DNA of 12,883 nt from Bacteroidia bacterium (GTDB lineage: Bacteria > Bacteroidota > Bacteroidia > Bacteroidales > CAJPTX01), in assembly GCA_905373475.1 (NCBI GenBank), contig CAJPTC010000041.1, forward strand, positions 1-12,883, given 5' to 3'. The position numbers were made by a program, and so were the translations under genes. Below are positions 7,301 through 12,883 of the stretch, one piece after another. The notes below the pieces were generated by a model. It saw only the letters and a list, made by a program, of their open reading frames with translations, made no database searches and was not told where the DNA came from. Position 1 is the stretch's first letter, and every line of letters begins with the position of its first letter.

Positions 7301-7668
7301 GGAAACCGAAAGGAGATTTTGTAATCGGCATGCTCTTTATGCAGAAACCGCCTACTCCACAACCTCCTACACCCGATCCTCCAAAGCCTCCTACTCCAAA
7401 TCCGCCTACGGTCGTGAACGAAATGGAGGCAATAGATGTTGTAATAGCACCGAATCCGTTTACTGAGCAGATTCGCATAAAGCGCAATGTGTTAGCCAGT
7501 GCACGTTTTGAGTTGCTCAACGCTTTAGGTGTTGTGGTTCGTGCAGGCGATCTGCATGCCGAGGAAACGACAGTAGTAACGGCAGAGTTGAAAACGGGAC
7601 TGTATTTCTTGCGGATAAAGAGTGAAGTAGCGGGCAAGGTAAAAACGTATCGGTTAGTAAAACAATAA
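4309..7668 (+). CDS. Secreted C10 cysteine protease (streptopain/PrtT-like) with InlB-like repeats and T9SS tail
   Basis: This is a 1119-residue modular secreted protease. Residues 1-24 form a signal peptide. About 27-125 resemble the streptopain-type inhibitory propeptide. The peptidase domain runs from about 145 to 370: the catalytic cysteine is C175 in TGCVATAVAQIM, the catalytic histidine is H311 in GAHAFVCDGYDG, and N327-W328 lie in FNWGWGG, all as in streptopain, interpain and PrtT. Beta-rich modules follow (about 370-745), then three InlB/Flg_new-like repeats (about 750-835, 840-925 and 933-1012), each with a G-(E/R)-G-(S/T)-V or similar core and a G-W or N-W turn. A Pro-Thr linker (1014-1033) and a type A T9SS sorting domain (VVIAPNPF from 1045 to RLVKQ) end it. 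The zymogen should be exported by Sec and then by the T9SS, and should cleave host or dietary proteins outside the cell; the substrate is unknown. It starts an apparent operon with the thioredoxin-fold gene 23 bases downstream. Confidence 0.93.
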   Translation: MQRLSIMGWVSLLFVLLTHCALCAPISLQQAEQYASEHLQRFSPVRGHRLQLLYTSSGLPTRNGNDGKDYYVFGTRNAQSYVIVAGDDLLPTILGYSLTGSFSPQELPIQLRSYLTGYSQWLQMARSQGRSQASEVLRDATSVVHPLLKGLAWNQNAPYNKQTPQEDGQQTLTGCVATAVAQIMRYFAWPDRAEGTIAGLSDFGQRIYAWDKMPNDCTTGTTEVQDAVSLLMRDVGYASGMRYGVTESGAVTYDAYKALVSNFKYAPSLHYVSQRYYTNRAWQQLIIDELKAKRPVYYGGTYRPNTSAGAHAFVCDGYDGNGYFHFNWGWGGRSNGYFVLYKLSPGSIGLGGGAGHYSFNAEAIVGFEPIATYKGDEVCGNYFCEHLFVPATEPSESDQKHPLKVLVLGLQNGTSTPILTAPALAVMDVNGIERFRTQSEEVRKIYDDEIIGGAPILLDFSHLPDGIYTLQPWAYMVKQKKYAAVRMNELNKRVVTIEIRNGKKIIMHEAPQPRLEIQWKTPELYTDVTNRITFTVRNTGTGTYYSRLQAAYGKSEAVPSVLKKDLIVDEFLSLGVGDERTYTLPVKGPFDAQERYVHFFYDEQNRSDIEIAPDALSFVQVGHKPSFTLGDANMELLETNATNALKSGEKLYLKFRITAPPNKGVNVRLESYISVDARKDYRDLMQIILYPNESQEIILEKDIALPAGNYWLTIPTSSYVTGLKQPFTVVGESSSLPIPTYNEQSQPAMATVNAPTIDPVSGGTCTIERTDGLPLTLGEKVPVGTLLKIERQANEGWEEENFQVTGAELQAGESYKVIADVSVIFKLKKKEENPQPPDTYKLLSVSKIGEGSVRILSSGHLLTEGETIVKGQKIQVVATPDSNWELRAGNIEVTPAQKGVGESEWEPQGNFSVKVIFTEKEEKPEPPVNPDETFLFVGLNVSGRGTVKVFCNNEEVKPQGRIKRGEQITIEATPDEGWEALPANLRVTASDKISDYVWKPKGDFVIGMLFMQKPPTPQPPTPDPPKPPTPNPPTVVNEMEAIDVVIAPNPFTEQIRIKRNVLASARFELLNALGVVVRAGDLHAEETTVVTAELKTGLYFLRIKSEVAGKVKTYRLVKQ

Positions 7669-7691
7669 AAACAAGTTCTTTTATACGAACA

Positions 7692-9389
7692 ATGCGTAAC
7701 CTATTGAAGTGGAATTGGGGAATATTATTGCTCTTTTTGGGGTTGAGTGCAAGTGCCCAGACCGTGCAACAAGAGACGAAGACATTTAAGCGTGCCATTT
7801 TAGTGGAGGAGTTCTCTTCGAGTATTTGCGGACACTGCCCGCGTGGTCATGCGGGAATGGAGCGTCTCCGTACACAATATGGCGATGCTTTTGTGGGCGT
7901 TGCCTTACACAGAAGTGGTGCTGATGATCCGATGTATCTGCCCGATTATGCAGACTTAGAAGTTCAGGGCACGCCGCTATGTAAGATAAATCGTAGTGCA
8001 AAACCGTTTACCCCCGAGCAAGCCACAGATGCAGTGGAGGCTGAATTGAAGGAGTCCGCATTGTTAGGTATAGCCTTAGAAGGGCGTATTGACGAAGCCA
8101 GCAGTATGGTAAAAGTAGAGGCTACTATCGATTCGCAGCTTGAAGGGAAGTGCGAGATTGTCTATGTCCTCGTGGCAGACAACTTGGTAGGTAGCACACC
8201 AGACTGGTTGCAGGCAAATTATATGGCGGAGACTACGTATGATGGCGAGGCATCAGATCCCGTATCGCGATTTTACAAAGGGGGAAGTAGTGCCACTAAT
8301 CCGTATACCCAAATTTATGATGATGTGGCAGTTGCTAGTTCCTACAATAGCGCAGGTCGTACGATGGCAGCTCCATTAGAATTGCGCGCAGGGCAAAAAA
8401 GTGCAAGCAGTTTCACGTTAGAATTGCCTACTTCTCCCAAATTGTTAGAACCTCTGAAGAATGCAGATCTTTATGTTGTTGCATTTGTAACCGACGCAAC
8501 AGGACGCGTTCTGAATGCCGCTAAAGCGCCAGTACGTGTTCATCCTGCGCGAACTGCCATGGTTGTGGTCTCACAAGGTGTTACCAATGGTGCAATCGTG
8601 GTTACTCCGAAGGGGCGAATGGAGGTGGGAACAAAAGTAAAACTTACTGTTAGTCCCAATCAAGGTTACAAATTAAAAGCAGGTAGTTTGAAAGTGTATC
8701 GTGCTGATGGAGTTGGGACGGAATTGACCATAGAACAGACTGGAAGCGAGGTTCTGTTTACCATGCCAGCTTACAATGTGATAGTAACGGCTCTTTTTGA
8801 GGCAGTAGAAAGTACGTCGAAACGCTATCAGATAGCCATAGACGGTAATATTAAGCATGGAGCTATTGTTGTAAGTCCGATGCACGATGTTACTGCGGGT
8901 ACATTACTAACAGTAGAATTAAAACCTGTGAGCGGATATCGCTACAAAGGTTGTTCACTGCGCTACTATAAGACCAATGCCCCTGGTTTGGTTGTACACT
9001 TGCCTAAAGAGACTTTCAAAATGCCCAATTATGACATCACGCTAACTGCCGATTTTGAACGAACAGGAAGCAATGGAGGTGAGGGTGGACTGCCTGCTGT
9101 ACCAGGCGATGAACAGGGCACGGCAGTAGATGATATTGACAATGCTCCTATAGAGATAAGTCCGAATCCCTTCGCCTCAACCTTGAAGTTAGTGCGTGAT
9201 AATGATACCAACATTTCCGCGCTGAGGTACGAGCTTGTAAATGCTCAAGGCCAAGTTGTCTGTGCAGGTATATTTAATGGGGGAGAAACGCAGATTGATA
9301 CACAAAACCTTCCTGAAGGTTTGTACGTGGTACGCATCTTGTTACCAGATTTGGGTACTGGCAAAACGTTTAGAGTAATCAAAAAGTAG
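7692..9389 (+). CDS. Secreted thioredoxin-fold (Omp28-like) protein with InlB-like repeats and T9SS tail
   Basis: The protein has 565 residues. Residues 1-22 are a clear signal peptide (GILLLFLGLSASA, then QT). The next domain starts ILVEEFSSSICGHCPRG: the thioredoxin-type C46-G-H-C49 motif sits after a strand as in Omp28-related Bacteroidetes proteins, and GTP at 93-95 provides the expected cis-proline. Residues up to about 280 complete the Omp28-like region. Two InlB/Flg_new-like repeats (about 287-372 and 377-455), each with NGAIVV or HGAIVV and an (A/P)-N-(V/I)-x-(V/L) ending, lead through a Gly-rich linker to a type A T9SS sorting domain (IEISPNPF at 487-494 to FRVIKK). It should be a surface or released thiol-disulfide protein; whether it oxidises, reduces or isomerises cannot be told. 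The gene lies 23 bases after the C10 protease with no terminator between, so co-transcription is likely. The ATG at 7692 is chosen because it directly precedes the signal peptide; no strong Shine-Dalgarno is seen. Confidence 0.88.
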   Translation: MRNLLKWNWGILLLFLGLSASAQTVQQETKTFKRAILVEEFSSSICGHCPRGHAGMERLRTQYGDAFVGVALHRSGADDPMYLPDYADLEVQGTPLCKINRSAKPFTPEQATDAVEAELKESALLGIALEGRIDEASSMVKVEATIDSQLEGKCEIVYVLVADNLVGSTPDWLQANYMAETTYDGEASDPVSRFYKGGSSATNPYTQIYDDVAVASSYNSAGRTMAAPLELRAGQKSASSFTLELPTSPKLLEPLKNADLYVVAFVTDATGRVLNAAKAPVRVHPARTAMVVVSQGVTNGAIVVTPKGRMEVGTKVKLTVSPNQGYKLKAGSLKVYRADGVGTELTIEQTGSEVLFTMPAYNVIVTALFEAVESTSKRYQIAIDGNIKHGAIVVSPMHDVTAGTLLTVELKPVSGYRYKGCSLRYYKTNAPGLVVHLPKETFKMPNYDITLTADFERTGSNGGEGGLPAVPGDEQGTAVDDIDNAPIEISPNPFASTLKLVRDNDTNISALRYELVNAQGQVVCAGIFNGGETQIDTQNLPEGLYVVRILLPDLGTGKTFRVIKK

Positions 9390-9408
9390 GTTGTTTAATT
9401 CTGTAAAG

Positions 9409-9436
9409 GGCGCAGCCAAAAGGTTGCGCCTTTTTT
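9409..9436 (+). terminator. Intrinsic terminator of the protease/thioredoxin operon
   Basis: The stem ggcgcagcc (9409-9417) pairs with ggttgcgcc (9422-9430), with one G-T pair, around AAAA and is followed by six T residues. It lies 20 bases after the stop codon of the thioredoxin-fold gene and closes the operon. Confidence 0.9.
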
Positions 9437-9471
9437 ATTGTGCTACTTACCTCCCTTTAGCGCATTGCAAC

Positions 9472-9490
9472 TGCCTCTTGAATAGAGGCA
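9472..9490. other. Hairpin in the gap between convergent genes
   Basis: The 7-base arms tgcctct (9472-9478) and agaggca (9484-9490) flank a 5-base loop, followed by an A-run on the plus strand. The T-run is on the wrong side for termination of the minus-strand gene. A second small hairpin (ttcact/agtgaa) lies near 9518-9533. The rest of 9437-9612 shows no gene. Confidence 0.35.
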
Positions 9491-9612
9491 AAAAAATTTA
9501 CTTCCGACTTGTTTTGTTCACTTTGCAGTGAAACGTTATCTGTATAATAGCCACACTTTGCATCGCCCGATGTCCATGCGTTGCGTTGTAATTTGCCTGT
9601 ACGAGAGGTGCT

Positions 9613-10035
9613 CTACCTGCTTAGAAGGTATTTTAAGAGGAGGAAGAGAAGAACAAGAAATGACAAAACGGGAAGTATTGAATAGCCTATCCAAAAGTTA
9701 AGCATCAATTTGTGTACAGGATAGGCAACAGTAACCGCATGTATAGCAAGAACCCCCATTGCTAAAAGGTTGTAGGGGCGCTCAGAGATCATTCGTTGTC
9801 TTGTAGTTTCGCCATCGGCTCGTTTCGTCTTCCAAAAGCGTGATGGGAGATATGAAACTAGAAAAGTACTTAGTTCCACAGCTATCATAAGTAGCCAGAA
9901 CTGAAAGAAGGTAGTCTCGTATCTATCGTTACTTATTCCATTGTAGCCCCAATATAACGCAGCGTATAGGAGTAGCCGTATTGCTACGAGTCCTAGCTGC
10001 CATTGTGTACCTCTTTTACGTTGCGTATGCATCAT
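9613..10035 (-). CDS. Small four-helix membrane protein of unknown function
   Basis: The product has 140 residues from the start chosen here, MMHTQRKRGTQW. Four hydrophobic segments are visible: about 13-31 (LGLVAIRLLLYAALYWG), 42-64, 88-106 and 113-138, ending in a Leu-rich helix and KYLLSR. The loop between helices 2 and 3 (about 66-86) is basic and polar, which suggests it faces the cytoplasm. The frame stays open upstream to an ATG at 10239, but residues there are Pro/His/Asn-rich or look unlike the rest, and the pair of ATG codons at 10035/10032 preceded by agagatagga is more convincing. I do not recognise a family and assign no function. It is convergent with the thioredoxin-fold gene and divergent from aspA, so it is probably a single-gene unit. 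No clear terminator follows it on its own strand. Confidence 0.7.
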   Translation of the reverse strand: MMHTQRKRGTQWQLGLVAIRLLLYAALYWGYNGISNDRYETTFFQFWLLMIAVELSTFLVSYLPSRFWKTKRADGETTRQRMISERPYNLLAMGVLAIHAVTVAYPVHKLMLNFWIGYSILPVLSFLVLLFLLLKYLLSR

Positions 10036-10249
10036 TCCTATCTCTTTTATGCGTAGGTGAAAATAGTGAACTCCTTGCAATTTGATGTTTTTTTTGTGTA
10101 GCAAGTTAACGGTTCCAGATATTCTGCCTGCGCACAAGAGCATGATAACGACATGAGCAAAAAATGCACAGGTTGCTGTATGGCAATGATTATTATGCGT
10201 CTCTGGTGGCGGTGTAGAGTGCCCTATACGTGCATTCAATATAATTTCC

Positions 10250-10257
10250 TAGCTTTG
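10250..10257 (+). promoter_or_regulatory. Candidate -7 element (TAGCTTTG) of aspA
   Basis: TAGCTTTG is a full match to the Bacteroidetes TAnnTTTG -7 consensus, 57 bases before the aspA ATG. No clear TTTG lies at the -33 position. It falls in the 279-base divergent gap between the membrane-protein start (10035) and aspA (10315), which otherwise shows only AT-rich sequence and the unlikely N-terminal extension frame on the minus strand. A Shine-Dalgarno gggagg (10307-10312) precedes the ATG by 2 bases. Confidence 0.45.
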
Positions 10258-10314
10258 TGGACTTTCTGAAAATTAAGGATATTGGTTGAGTAGTTAGCTA
10301 AAAACAGGGAGGTT

Positions 10315-12174
10315 ATGGATAAACAACAAACAAAGAAATTCCTTGAGGGAATCAGTTTATTTAAGGCACTCTCGAGCACGCAATTAGATGCTTTGGCGTC
10401 TAGTGTCCGCGAGGTATCGTTCAATGCAGGCGATTTGCTTTTCTGGGAAAACGGACCGCGCGAGGAGTTCTTTGTCATTCTTGAAGGCGAGGTAGAACTC
10501 TTTAAGACGAGTCCGTATGGAGCAGAGATAAAGCTCGCGCAATTTCACACAGGCGATTTCTTGGGCGAAGGGTCTTGGATGCCAGATTCCACCCACTCCA
10601 CTTCGGCGCGTGCACTCGTACCTACCAGTGTATTGGTGGTGGGGAAGACCTTCTTCCAACACGACGCGGATGCTACCATCAAGGTGTTCTCGAACATTAT
10701 GCAGGTGATCTCCCAACGTATGGGGCAATCAAATGCACAGCGGATACACACGGGGGCGCAGTATTTTTCGGGCAATACGCGTTTGGAACACGACCTGCTA
10801 GGGGAACGCAACGTGCCTCTTGAAAGCTATTATGGTGTGCAAACCCTTCGAGCTGTAGAGAATTTCACTATTTCGGGGGTAAACCTATCGTTCTATCCAG
10901 CCATTGTGAATGGGTTGGCGATGGTAAAAGAGGCTGCGGCGGAGGCAAATCATGATTTGGGTTTGTTGCCAACGGATATCCGCGATGCTATCGTAACGGC
11001 TTGCCATGAGATTCGGAATGGAAAGTACCACAATCATTTTGTGGTAGATATGATTCAGGGTGGTGCTGGTACATCTACCAACATGAATGCGAACGAGGTA
11101 ATAGCGAACCGTGCTCTAGAAATTATGGGGCATCAGCGGGGCGAATACCAATTCTGTCATCCGAATAACCACGTGAACCTCTCTCAGTCTACGAACGATG
11201 CCTACCCCACGGCTATGAAGTTGGGTATCTTTATACTCAACAATGAACTGACCGAGGTGCTCGATAGCTTGGCAAGTGCTTTCCAGTCTAAAGCAGTAGA
11301 ATTCCGCGATGTAATTAAGATGGGGCGTACACAGCTGCAAGATGCGGTGCCTATGACGCTGGGGCAAGAGTTCCAAGCATACGCAGATATGCTGCACGGA
11401 GAGAGCGACCAGCTCAACAAGGCGGCAGACGGCTTCCTAGAGCAGAATATGGGCGCTACTGCCATCGGTACTGGAATTAACGCAGAACCAGGCTATGCTG
11501 AAAAATGTACTGAGCATTTGCGCCGTGTTACGGGTTTCCCCGTACGTCTGGCAGCTAACCTCGTACAAGCAACGCAGGATACAAGCGACTTTGTGCGCTA
11601 TTCTTCCGAACTTAAACGTTTGGCAGTGAAGGTTTCCAAGATTTGTAATGACTTACGTCTCCTTGCTTCTGGACCACGTGCTGGCTTGAGTGAGATCAAT
11701 CTCCCCCCTCGTGCGCCTGGTTCAAGTATCATGCCTGGGAAGGTGAACCCCGTAATCCCCGAAGTGGTAAATCAGGTAGCTTTTAAGGTGATAGGAAACG
11801 ATACGACGGTTACCATGGCAGTAGAAGGCGGGCAACTTGAGTTGAACGTATTTGAGCCCGTAGCAGTGCAAAGTATCGTAGAATCTATTGTAATGTTGAA
11901 AAACGGACTCAAGACCCTTGAGCATCGTTGCGTGTCTGGCATTACCGCCAATCGTGAGCGTTGCAAGAGCTTGGTGTACAATAGCATCGGGATTGTTACT
12001 GCTTTGAACCCTGTAATTGGCTACGAAAAATCGACAATTGTAGCCAAAGAGGCTCTGGAAAAGAATGCAAGTGTATACGACCTTGTACTCGAAAAGAAGT
12101 GGCTTACCAAGGAACAGCTCGATGAGATTCTCTCGCCCGAGCGTATGATTGAGCCTCGTAAAGTGCGGCTCTAG
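10315..12174 (+). CDS. aspA: Aspartate ammonia-lyase with N-terminal cyclic-nucleotide-binding-like domain
   Basis: The protein has 619 residues against about 470-480 for ordinary aspartase; the extra length is an N-terminal domain. Residues 1-145 resemble a CRP/cNMP-binding beta-roll: LFKALSSTQLDALAS, then FNAGDLLFWENGPREEFFVILEGEVELF and GDFLGEGSW. Residues 155-619 form a full aspartase: GGAGTSTNMNANEV at 249-262, QSTNDAYPT at 291-299, and the fumarate-lyase signature GSSIMPGKVNP at 469-479 with the mobile catalytic serine loop. VNQVAFKVIGNDTTVTMA, just after the signature, closely matches the aspartase rather than the fumarase branch. The enzyme converts L-aspartate to fumarate and ammonia in the cytosol, feeding the fumarate-succinate route important in amino-acid-fermenting Bacteroidales. 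The N-terminal domain suggests ligand control, but the phosphate-binding cassette looks atypical: E85 is present, while the usual Pro-Arg-(Ser/Thr)-Ala is not. It is a single gene with its own promoter element and terminator. Confidence 0.93.
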   Translation: MDKQQTKKFLEGISLFKALSSTQLDALASSVREVSFNAGDLLFWENGPREEFFVILEGEVELFKTSPYGAEIKLAQFHTGDFLGEGSWMPDSTHSTSARALVPTSVLVVGKTFFQHDADATIKVFSNIMQVISQRMGQSNAQRIHTGAQYFSGNTRLEHDLLGERNVPLESYYGVQTLRAVENFTISGVNLSFYPAIVNGLAMVKEAAAEANHDLGLLPTDIRDAIVTACHEIRNGKYHNHFVVDMIQGGAGTSTNMNANEVIANRALEIMGHQRGEYQFCHPNNHVNLSQSTNDAYPTAMKLGIFILNNELTEVLDSLASAFQSKAVEFRDVIKMGRTQLQDAVPMTLGQEFQAYADMLHGESDQLNKAADGFLEQNMGATAIGTGINAEPGYAEKCTEHLRRVTGFPVRLAANLVQATQDTSDFVRYSSELKRLAVKVSKICNDLRLLASGPRAGLSEINLPPRAPGSSIMPGKVNPVIPEVVNQVAFKVIGNDTTVTMAVEGGQLELNVFEPVAVQSIVESIVMLKNGLKTLEHRCVSGITANRERCKSLVYNSIGIVTALNPVIGYEKSTIVAKEALEKNASVYDLVLEKKWLTKEQLDEILSPERMIEPRKVRL

Positions 12175-12202
12175 TTAGCGGTAGGCATACAAAGAAAAGA
12201 TT

Positions 12203-12235
12203 ACGGGTGCTGCCTTCGGGGAGTACCCGTTTTTT
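12203..12235 (+). terminator. Intrinsic terminator of aspA
   Basis: The arms acgggtgctgcc (12203-12214) and gggagtacccgt (12219-12230) pair with one mismatch and one G-T pair around a TTCG tetraloop closed by C-G, a very stable loop, and run into six T residues (12230-12235). Confidence 0.9.
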
Positions 12236-12303
12236 GTGCACTTGCCTAGTAGGAGGTACAAGGGCGTTGCACCCCATGCGTTACAGGGTAATTGCGAGAA
12301 AAG

Positions 12304-12326
12304 GTTAACTTTGTAATGTGGTTAAC
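12304..12326 (+). promoter_or_regulatory. Candidate promoter with duplicated GTTAAC palindromes before the PUR gene
   Basis: TAACTTTG (12306-12313) matches the TAnnTTTG -7 consensus and lies 32 bases before the ATG at 12346. The palindrome GTTAAC occurs at 12304-12309, overlapping the -7 box, and again at 12321-12326 near the expected start of transcription. The pair could be an operator; no regulator can be named. The remaining gap back to the aspA terminator shows no gene. Confidence 0.4.
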
Positions 12327-12345
12327 GCACTAGAGGAGATTGATA

Positions 12346-12660
12346 ATGGCAATGGAAGGACGTGATGTAATGGGATACCCTGATTCGCAAGAGGAACGCA
12401 GCGATGTGCATTCTACGGCGGTTCGGGCGGGGAAGCGAACCTATTTTTTTGATGTGAAGGCGACGCGTAACGACGACTACTATCTGACGATAACCGAGAG
12501 CAAGCGCCGACCTGGCGACGATGCCTCGTATGAAAAGCACAAAATATTCCTCTATAGGGAAGATTTTACCAAGTTTGCAGAAGGCTTGCAGGAAGCAATT
12601 GCCTATATAGTGGCACATAAGGGAGAAGTTGAGCCACGCGAAGACGAACAGGAGGATTAG
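12346..12660 (+). CDS. PUR-family (DUF3276) nucleic-acid-binding protein
   Basis: The product has 104 residues starting MAMEGRDVMG. The core RAGKRTYFFDVKATRNDDYYLTITESKRR, then EKHKIFLYREDFTKFAEGLQEAIAYI, is the beta-beta-beta-beta-alpha PUR repeat found in PC4/Whirly-like nucleic-acid-binding proteins. Bacteroidetes and spirochaete members of this DUF3276/Pur-alpha-like group bind single-stranded DNA or RNA as dimers. The acidic tail EPREDEQED is typical of small nucleic-acid-binding proteins. The ATG at 12346 is chosen because GAGGAG (12333-12338) lies 7 bases upstream; the Met codon at 12352 is an alternative, and a TTG at 12340 would be too close to the Shine-Dalgarno. It has its own candidate promoter and a strong terminator, so it is probably monocistronic. 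Targets are unknown. Confidence 0.9.
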   Translation: MAMEGRDVMGYPDSQEERSDVHSTAVRAGKRTYFFDVKATRNDDYYLTITESKRRPGDDASYEKHKIFLYREDFTKFAEGLQEAIAYIVAHKGEVEPREDEQED

Positions 12661-12689
12661 TTTTCTTCCCAGTTTTTATGGAGATTCGA

Positions 12690-12721
12690 GACCTCTTGCC
12701 CGCGGGCGAGAGGTCTTTTTT
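12690..12721 (+). terminator. Intrinsic terminator of the PUR-family gene
   Basis: A 12-bp stem, gacctcttgccc (12690-12701) with gggcgagaggtc (12704-12715), has a single G-T pair and a 2-base loop as drawn (in practice about 4) and is followed by six T residues. It is 29 bases after the stop codon. Confidence 0.95.
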
Positions 12722-12775
12722 AGTGGAATTTTTGCCAAGAAACAGAGCAGCATTCATAGTTACTCTGAGTCCAAA

Positions 12776-12841
12776 ATGATTATCAAAAAATACAGACGTA
12801 TACAGTGGTGCTGTGCACTTGCATTTATAGGTAGTGTCTGA
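12776..12841 (+). pseudogene. Signal-peptide-like start of an interrupted exported-protein gene
   Basis: The ATG at 12776 begins MIIKKYRRIQWCCALAFIGSV and hits TGA after 21 codons. A short basic N-region followed by a hydrophobic stretch is what a signal peptide looks like, and it ends just where the insertion-sequence-like end at 12831 starts; the last two codons and the stop derive from that sequence. The simplest reading is an exported-protein gene cut near codon 19 by an insertion, with the rest beyond the window. It may also be a chance ORF: the Shine-Dalgarno is weak and only 21 codons exist. Confidence 0.4.
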
Positions 12842-12883
12842 AAAAGTGTGTAAGCTACTGTTTGCGTCATGACAAAAGCGAAA
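12831..12883 (+). mobile_element. Probable insertion-sequence left end with start of transposase (partial)
   Basis: The sequence gtagtgtctgaaaaagtgtg followed by taa resembles the terminal inverted repeats of IS256/mutator-type elements, which commonly read GT-GTCTGAAAAA-GTGTGTAA. An ATG at 12869 then opens MTKAK to the window end, at a distance from the element tip suitable for a transposase start. TACTGTTTG just before it is close to a TAnnTTTG promoter box with one extra base. The family call comes from remembered end sequences and five codons only, so it needs the flanking DNA. Confidence 0.4.

Noticed and set aside
7293..7798. Long minus-strand ORFs opposite the protease tail and the thioredoxin-fold start
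   Set aside because: They are antisense shadows; the Gly-rich translation mirrors the Pro-rich linker codons and has no start signals.
9472..9490. Hairpin considered as terminator of the minus-strand membrane gene
   Set aside because: Read on the minus strand, the T-run comes before the stem instead of after it.
9613..10239. Longer form of the membrane protein starting at 10239
   Set aside because: The added 68 residues lack coding character, and the ATG pair at 10035/10032 lies just before the hydrophobic core with a plausible ribosome site.
10384..10823. Several overlapping ORFs on both strands within the N-terminal part of aspA
   Set aside because: They are shadows of the aspA frame, with no ribosome sites or recognisable domains.
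1..12883. CRISPR array, tRNA, rRNA or riboswitch
   Set aside because: No regularly spaced short repeats, cloverleaf or conserved aptamer pattern was seen; the only long repeats are the tandem gene blocks.

Overview
The window looks like a chromosomal segment of a Bacteroidales bacterium, most likely Porphyromonas or a close relative. Three C-terminal type IX secretion (T9SS) sorting domains, a streptopain-like C10 protease, an Omp28-type secreted thioredoxin-fold protein, a PUR-family (DUF3276) protein and several TAnnTTTG promoter elements all point there. No rRNA, tRNA or CRISPR array is visible.

Left part (1-760): the 3' end of an IS5-type transposase enters from the left edge. After a hairpin-rich spacer comes a headless remnant of a T9SS cargo gene, of which little more than the sorting domain survives, followed by a strong terminator. 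Middle-left (754-4071): two tandem genes of equal length encode proteins with an N-terminal predicted AAA-ATPase and a C-terminal PD-(D/E)XK nuclease-like domain. Their DNA is a mosaic: nearly identical blocks, including 440 bp with no difference, alternate with strongly diverged blocks in unchanged register. This is the signature of gene conversion between neighbours.

Centre (4072-9436): a probable two-gene operon for secreted proteins, with one promoter-like element before it and one terminator after it. The first gene is a 1119-residue C10 cysteine protease with InlB-like repeats and a T9SS tail. The second is a 565-residue thioredoxin-fold protein with a CGHC motif, two similar repeats and the same type of tail. 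Both products should leave the cell through the T9SS; the pairing suggests, but does not prove, a thiol-redox link.

Right part (9437-12883): a small four-helix membrane protein of unknown function lies on the minus strand. It is divergent from an aspartate ammonia-lyase that carries an extra N-terminal cyclic-nucleotide-binding-like domain. Then come a PUR-family nucleic-acid-binding protein, each of these last two plus-strand genes with its own terminator, and finally a signal-peptide-like gene start cut after about 20 codons by what looks like the left end of another insertion sequence. The window is therefore flanked by mobile DNA on both sides, each side next to a broken gene for a probable exported protein.
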